Shown: in pieces, positions 6,638 to 8,989 of the stretch
Position numbering within the stretch: the first letter of the stretch is position 1
Layout: every line of letters starts with the position of its first letter
DNA from: Treponema sp.
Lineage (GTDB): Bacteria; Spirochaetota; Spirochaetia; Treponematales; Treponemataceae
Assembly: GCA_016293005.1 (NCBI GenBank)
Contig: JAEDFA010000064.1
Coordinates: 1-8,989 of the forward strand
Reading direction: 5' to 3'
DNA length: 8,989 bases
Made by a program: the position numbers and the translations under genes
Notes under the pieces: generated by a model
What the model was told of the DNA's origin: nothing
Database searches by the model: none
The model's input: the letters and a program-made list of their open reading frames with translations, nothing else

Positions 6638-6643
6638 TATAAT
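6638..6643 (+). promoter_or_regulatory. Candidate -10 box for the helicase gene
   Basis: TATAAT at 6638-6643 would start transcription near 6650, about 50 bases before the ATG at 6699. No good -35 box lies 16-18 bp upstream (the sequence there is all A). It lies a few bases from the minus-strand -10 box of the hexokinase promoter, so the two promoters would overlap. Confidence 0.35.
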
Positions 6644-6649
6644 AAGATA

Positions 6650-6677
6650 ATTGTACCAAATATTGAGTAAAAATCAA
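6650..6677 (-). promoter_or_regulatory. Sigma70-type promoter for the hexokinase-flagellar cluster
   Basis: On the minus strand TTGATT (6677-6672, 4 of 6 matches to the consensus -35) is followed after 16 bp by TACAAT (6655-6650, 5 of 6 matches to -10). Initiation near 6643 gives a leader of about 29 bases before the hexokinase ATG at 6614. I see no sigma28 or sigma54 motif here, in keeping with housekeeping control of spirochaete hook-gene operons. Confidence 0.6.
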
Positions 6678-6698
6678 GAGAATGTTAAAGTTTTTCCT

Positions 6699-8738
6699 AT
6701 GGCTTTAGATTTACAGACACTAAAAAAAGAATTAAATCCCCAGCAGTACAGGGCTGTTACAACAATTGAAGGACCAATTCTCATTATTGCAGGTGCCGGA
6801 AGCGGTAAAACACGAGTAATCACATACAGAATTGCCCACATGCTGGACACAGGAATTCCGCAAAGTCAGATTCTCGCGCTTACATTCACAAATAAAGCGG
6901 CAAAAGAAATGAGCGACAGAATCAAAAGCCTCACGCAGAAAAAACTCCAGAACCTTACAGTTTCAACTTTTCACGCATTCGGAGTAAAAATTTTACGCCA
7001 GCACATAGAGCGTTTAGGCTACAGAGAAAATTTTTCCATTTACGATGAAACAGACAGGTCTTCTTTAATAAAAGAATGTGGCCGCGAATTAAAATTTTCA
7101 CCGGATGCGATGGACATTTACAAAATCAGCACGCTTTTTTCAAACATAAAAACAGGAAGAAAAAACTGGCAGAGCGAAAACGACATGTACCGGGAACTTT
7201 ACGAATCTTATCAGGAAGGCTTAAAACTTTACAACGCACTCGACTTCGACGACCTGATAGTTCTTCCTATAAAACTTTTTAAAGAACATCCGGATGTTTT
7301 AATGCAATACAAAGAGCGTTACAAATACATAATGGTAGACGAATTTCAAGACACGAGCCATCAGCAATACGAATTAATGCGCCTTCTAGCCGAAAAAAAT
7401 GTTGCGGTTGTAGGAGACGATGATCAGTCAATTTACAGCTGGCGAGGAGCCGACTACCAGAACATAATCAATTTTGAAAAAGATTTTAAAGGAATGCAGG
7501 AAATCCGGCTTGAACAAAACTACAGATCGACTGGAACAATTTTAGATGCCGCAAACGGAGTTATTTCCCACAACACAAACAGAAAAGACAAAAAACTCTG
7601 GTCAGGTCAAGGCGAAGGAAAACCAATCGAAATTTTCATGCCGGAAAACGAAATAAGCGAAGCGGATTTTATTGCAGAAAGCATTCAGGGAATTGCAATG
7701 GAAGACAGGCGCAAATACGATGAATTCGGGGTTTTAATCAGGGCAAACACGCAGTCGCGCTACATCGAAGAAGCATTTTTAAAATCAAACATTCCCTACA
7801 CCATGAGTGGCGGAACAAGTTTTTTTGAAAGAAAAGAAATCAAGGACATCATAAGTTATTTAAGGGTCATTGCAAACCACGATGACGACATAAATCTTTT
7901 AAGAATTATAAACACTCCAAGGCGAGGAATCGGGCGGTCGGCAATACAAAGTTTAAACGATGTTGCAAAAGAACAGAACTGCACGCTCTGGAATGCAATC
8001 AATTTCATTCTAAAAAAAGACGAAGTTTTTCAGTTACAATCAGAAGAAGATAAAAATTCAGTTTCAGAAAAAACAAAAGAAGACCTTGAAAATTTTGTTT
8101 CCCTCATCGAAAGTCAAAGGCAGAAAATTCTTACAGGAAGAAACCTTTCTAAAAAAGTCCGCGAAATGGTTGTCGAAATCGAATACAAATCATATCTTGC
8201 CACAGAATTTTCAAAAAACGAAAAAGCGGCAAATTACAAAATGAAAAACATTGAATACCTTTGCAATTCAATCGAAATGTGGGAAAACGACCCGGACAAC
8301 ACAAATCCAAATATTTTTAATTATTTAAACAGAATTACACTCATGAAATGCGACAATTCAGACGACGAAAACGATAAAGGAAAAGTAAATCTTATGACGA
8401 TTCACGCAAGCAAAGGCCTTGAGTTTCCTGTAGTTTTCATTGCAGGCGCAGAAGAAGGCCTTATACCGCACCAAAGGTCCGTTGACGAAAACGACGGCGA
8501 TGTAGAAGAAGAGCGAAGGCTTTTTTATGTTGCAATTACACGGGCGCGGGAAAAACTTTTAATATCGTCATGCGCAAAAAGGCACAAGCAGAATTCAATA
8601 ATTGAATGTACACCAAGCCGTTTTTTAGACGAAATTCCTGAAAACCTTGTAGAATACCACGAAGCACAAAAAGAAATTTCTATGGAACAAGGACACTCAA
8701 TTTTATCTGACATGCTGAAACAATTTAAAAAGCTTTAA
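6699..8738 (+). CDS. rep: Rep-type ATP-dependent DNA helicase, superfamily 1A
   Basis: This is a 3'-5' DNA helicase/translocase that helps forks past obstacles and in repair. The 679 residues carry every motif: Q motif NPQQ (13-16), Walker A AGAGSGKT (31-38), Ia ALTFTNKAAKEM (60-71), Ib VSTFHAFG (88-95), II MVDEFQDT (212-219), III VVGDDDQSIYSWRGAD (237-252), IV EQNYRST (272-278), V LMTIHASKGLEFP (565-577) and VI ERRLFYVAITRARE (605-618). Rep rather than PcrA/UvrD is indicated by length (E. coli Rep 673) and by close resemblance to the Rep 2B entry segment SGGTSFFERKEIKDIISYLR (370-389). The C-terminal PSRFLDEIP also fits. The frame is open from a TTG at 6651, but the family begins just before LNPQQ, so ATG at 6699 is chosen. 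Its ribosome binding site is weak (AAAG, eight bases upstream). The gene is divergent from hexokinase, with 84 bp between starts, and appears monocistronic. Confidence 0.94.
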   Translation: MALDLQTLKKELNPQQYRAVTTIEGPILIIAGAGSGKTRVITYRIAHMLDTGIPQSQILALTFTNKAAKEMSDRIKSLTQKKLQNLTVSTFHAFGVKILRQHIERLGYRENFSIYDETDRSSLIKECGRELKFSPDAMDIYKISTLFSNIKTGRKNWQSENDMYRELYESYQEGLKLYNALDFDDLIVLPIKLFKEHPDVLMQYKERYKYIMVDEFQDTSHQQYELMRLLAEKNVAVVGDDDQSIYSWRGADYQNIINFEKDFKGMQEIRLEQNYRSTGTILDAANGVISHNTNRKDKKLWSGQGEGKPIEIFMPENEISEADFIAESIQGIAMEDRRKYDEFGVLIRANTQSRYIEEAFLKSNIPYTMSGGTSFFERKEIKDIISYLRVIANHDDDINLLRIINTPRRGIGRSAIQSLNDVAKEQNCTLWNAINFILKKDEVFQLQSEEDKNSVSEKTKEDLENFVSLIESQRQKILTGRNLSKKVREMVVEIEYKSYLATEFSKNEKAANYKMKNIEYLCNSIEMWENDPDNTNPNIFNYLNRITLMKCDNSDDENDKGKVNLMTIHASKGLEFPVVFIAGAEEGLIPHQRSVDENDGDVEEERRLFYVAITRAREKLLISSCAKRHKQNSIIECTPSRFLDEIPENLVEYHEAQKEISMEQGHSILSDMLKQFKKL

Positions 8739-8881
8739 AATAATTCGAAAAGTGTTTTTTTCAAATAATTTTTATTCAATCACCTTGCCTGAGCGGAGTT
8801 CCTTTAAAAAACTTACGATTTCGATTTTTTGTCGTCTGTGGGATATCCCAAATAAAGCCTAAGAAATAACTTTGAAATGAC
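8739..8881. other. Intergenic block with coding-like remnants
   Basis: No gene with a start codon and ribosome binding site is supported. On the minus strand a frame from about 8858 down to the TAA at 8774-8772 reads 28 sense codons that look protein-like (including SFLKELRSGKVIE at its end) but has no ATG and is preceded by a stop. A perfect palindrome lies inside it. It could be a gene remnant or a dispersed intergenic repeat. Confidence 0.35.
8839..8850. repeat. Perfect 12-bp palindrome
   Basis: TGGGATATCCCA is its own reverse complement with no loop. It lies between the 3' ends of two converging genes, which is not a typical operator position. Its function is unknown. Confidence 0.6.
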
Positions 8882-8916
8882 AAACGCCTTACCGGATAAC
8901 CGATAAGGCGTTTTTT
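8882..8916 (+). terminator. Rho-independent terminator after the helicase gene
   Basis: AAACGCCTTA at 8882-8891 pairs with TAAGGCGTTT at 8904-8913, continued after one C-A mismatch by CGG/CCG (8893-8895 with 8900-8902) around an ATAA loop, and followed by six T residues (8911-8916). It is strong in the forward direction. The minus-strand side has only three T residues after the stem, so it may serve the converging partial gene less well. It lies 144 bp beyond the helicase stop. Confidence 0.88.
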
Positions 8917-8917
8917 A

Positions 8918-8989
8918 TTATCTTTCAATAGCTCTTTTAACAGTATCAACAAGCATAAAATAGCAAAGTTCATTATCATTCAGTTTTAT
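8918..8989 (-). CDS. C-terminal end of an unidentified protein, cut by the window edge
   Basis: From the right edge the minus strand is open for 23 codons and ends in TAA at 8920-8918, one base from the terminator T tract. The residues include LNDNELCYFMLVDTVKRAIE, which looks like a genuine C-terminus with an amphipathic helix. A stop codon abutting a terminator supports a real gene converging on the helicase gene. No family can be recognised from so short a piece. The competing longer open frame here (8979 to 8776) runs through the terminator hairpin and is not credible. Confidence 0.5.
   Translation of the reverse strand: MKLNDNELCYFMLVDTVKRAIER

Noticed and set aside
6615..6677. N-terminal extension of hexokinase from the ATG at 6677
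   Set aside because: It overlaps the -35 and -10 boxes, encodes a Phe/Tyr-rich stretch not found in hexokinases, and the ATG at 6614 has a good ribosome binding site.
6651..6698. TTG start at 6651 for the helicase
   Set aside because: No ribosome binding site precedes it, and the extra 16 residues lie before the normal family N-terminus.
8776..8979. Minus-strand open frame of 67 codons
   Set aside because: It runs through the strong terminator hairpin at 8882-8916 and out of frame over the better partial C-terminus at 8918-8989.

Overview
The window looks like a chromosomal segment of a host-associated Treponema (Spirochaetes). It is AT-rich. The strongest pointers are the hook protein FlgE, which carries the lysine and cysteine that form the lysinoalanine crosslink in Treponema denticola at exactly the same residue numbers (165 and 178), and the gene order flbB-like, fliK, flgD, flgE, which is the order in spirochaete motility operons. 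A eukaryote-like hexokinase and an encoded tRNA without CCA fit the same picture. I see no insertion sequence, prophage, CRISPR array or integron.

Layout from left to right. At 1-39 is the 3' half of a tRNA-Phe(GAA), directly abutting a GAAA-capped terminator (40-72). A sigma70-like promoter (194-222) and a strong ribosome binding site precede a forward gene (286-1266) for a secreted, probably outer-membrane beta-barrel protein that I cannot assign to a named family. A bidirectional terminator (1296-1346) separates it from a converging minus-strand cluster that reads, in transcription order, hexokinase (6614-5322), flbB-like (5282-4662), fliK (4620-3289), flgD (3259-2810) and flgE (2792-1401). 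Gaps are 17-41 bp with no visible terminator, so the five genes are probably one transcript from a promoter at 6650-6677. Divergent to it is a Rep-type superfamily 1 DNA helicase (6699-8738). After about 180 bp of intergenic sequence comes a terminator (8882-8916) and the C-terminal end of a further minus-strand gene cut by the window edge (8918-8989).

The flagellar genes build the periplasmic hook: FlgD caps and scaffolds hook assembly, FlgE forms the hook and is probably self-crosslinked, FliK sets hook length, and the FlbB-like protein probably sits at the inner membrane around the motor. Two points are unusual. A glycolytic hexokinase leads the cluster, and the cluster stops after flgE, where other treponemes and Borrelia continue with flbD, motA, motB, fliL and the export genes.

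Ligated ribosome binding sites indicate that the hexokinase, fliK and flgD starts lie downstream of the longest open frame. I found no convincing undescribed system. The most interesting items are the crosslink residues, the hexokinase-hook cluster, the unassigned barrel protein, and a coding-like, palindrome-bearing intergenic block at 8739-8881.
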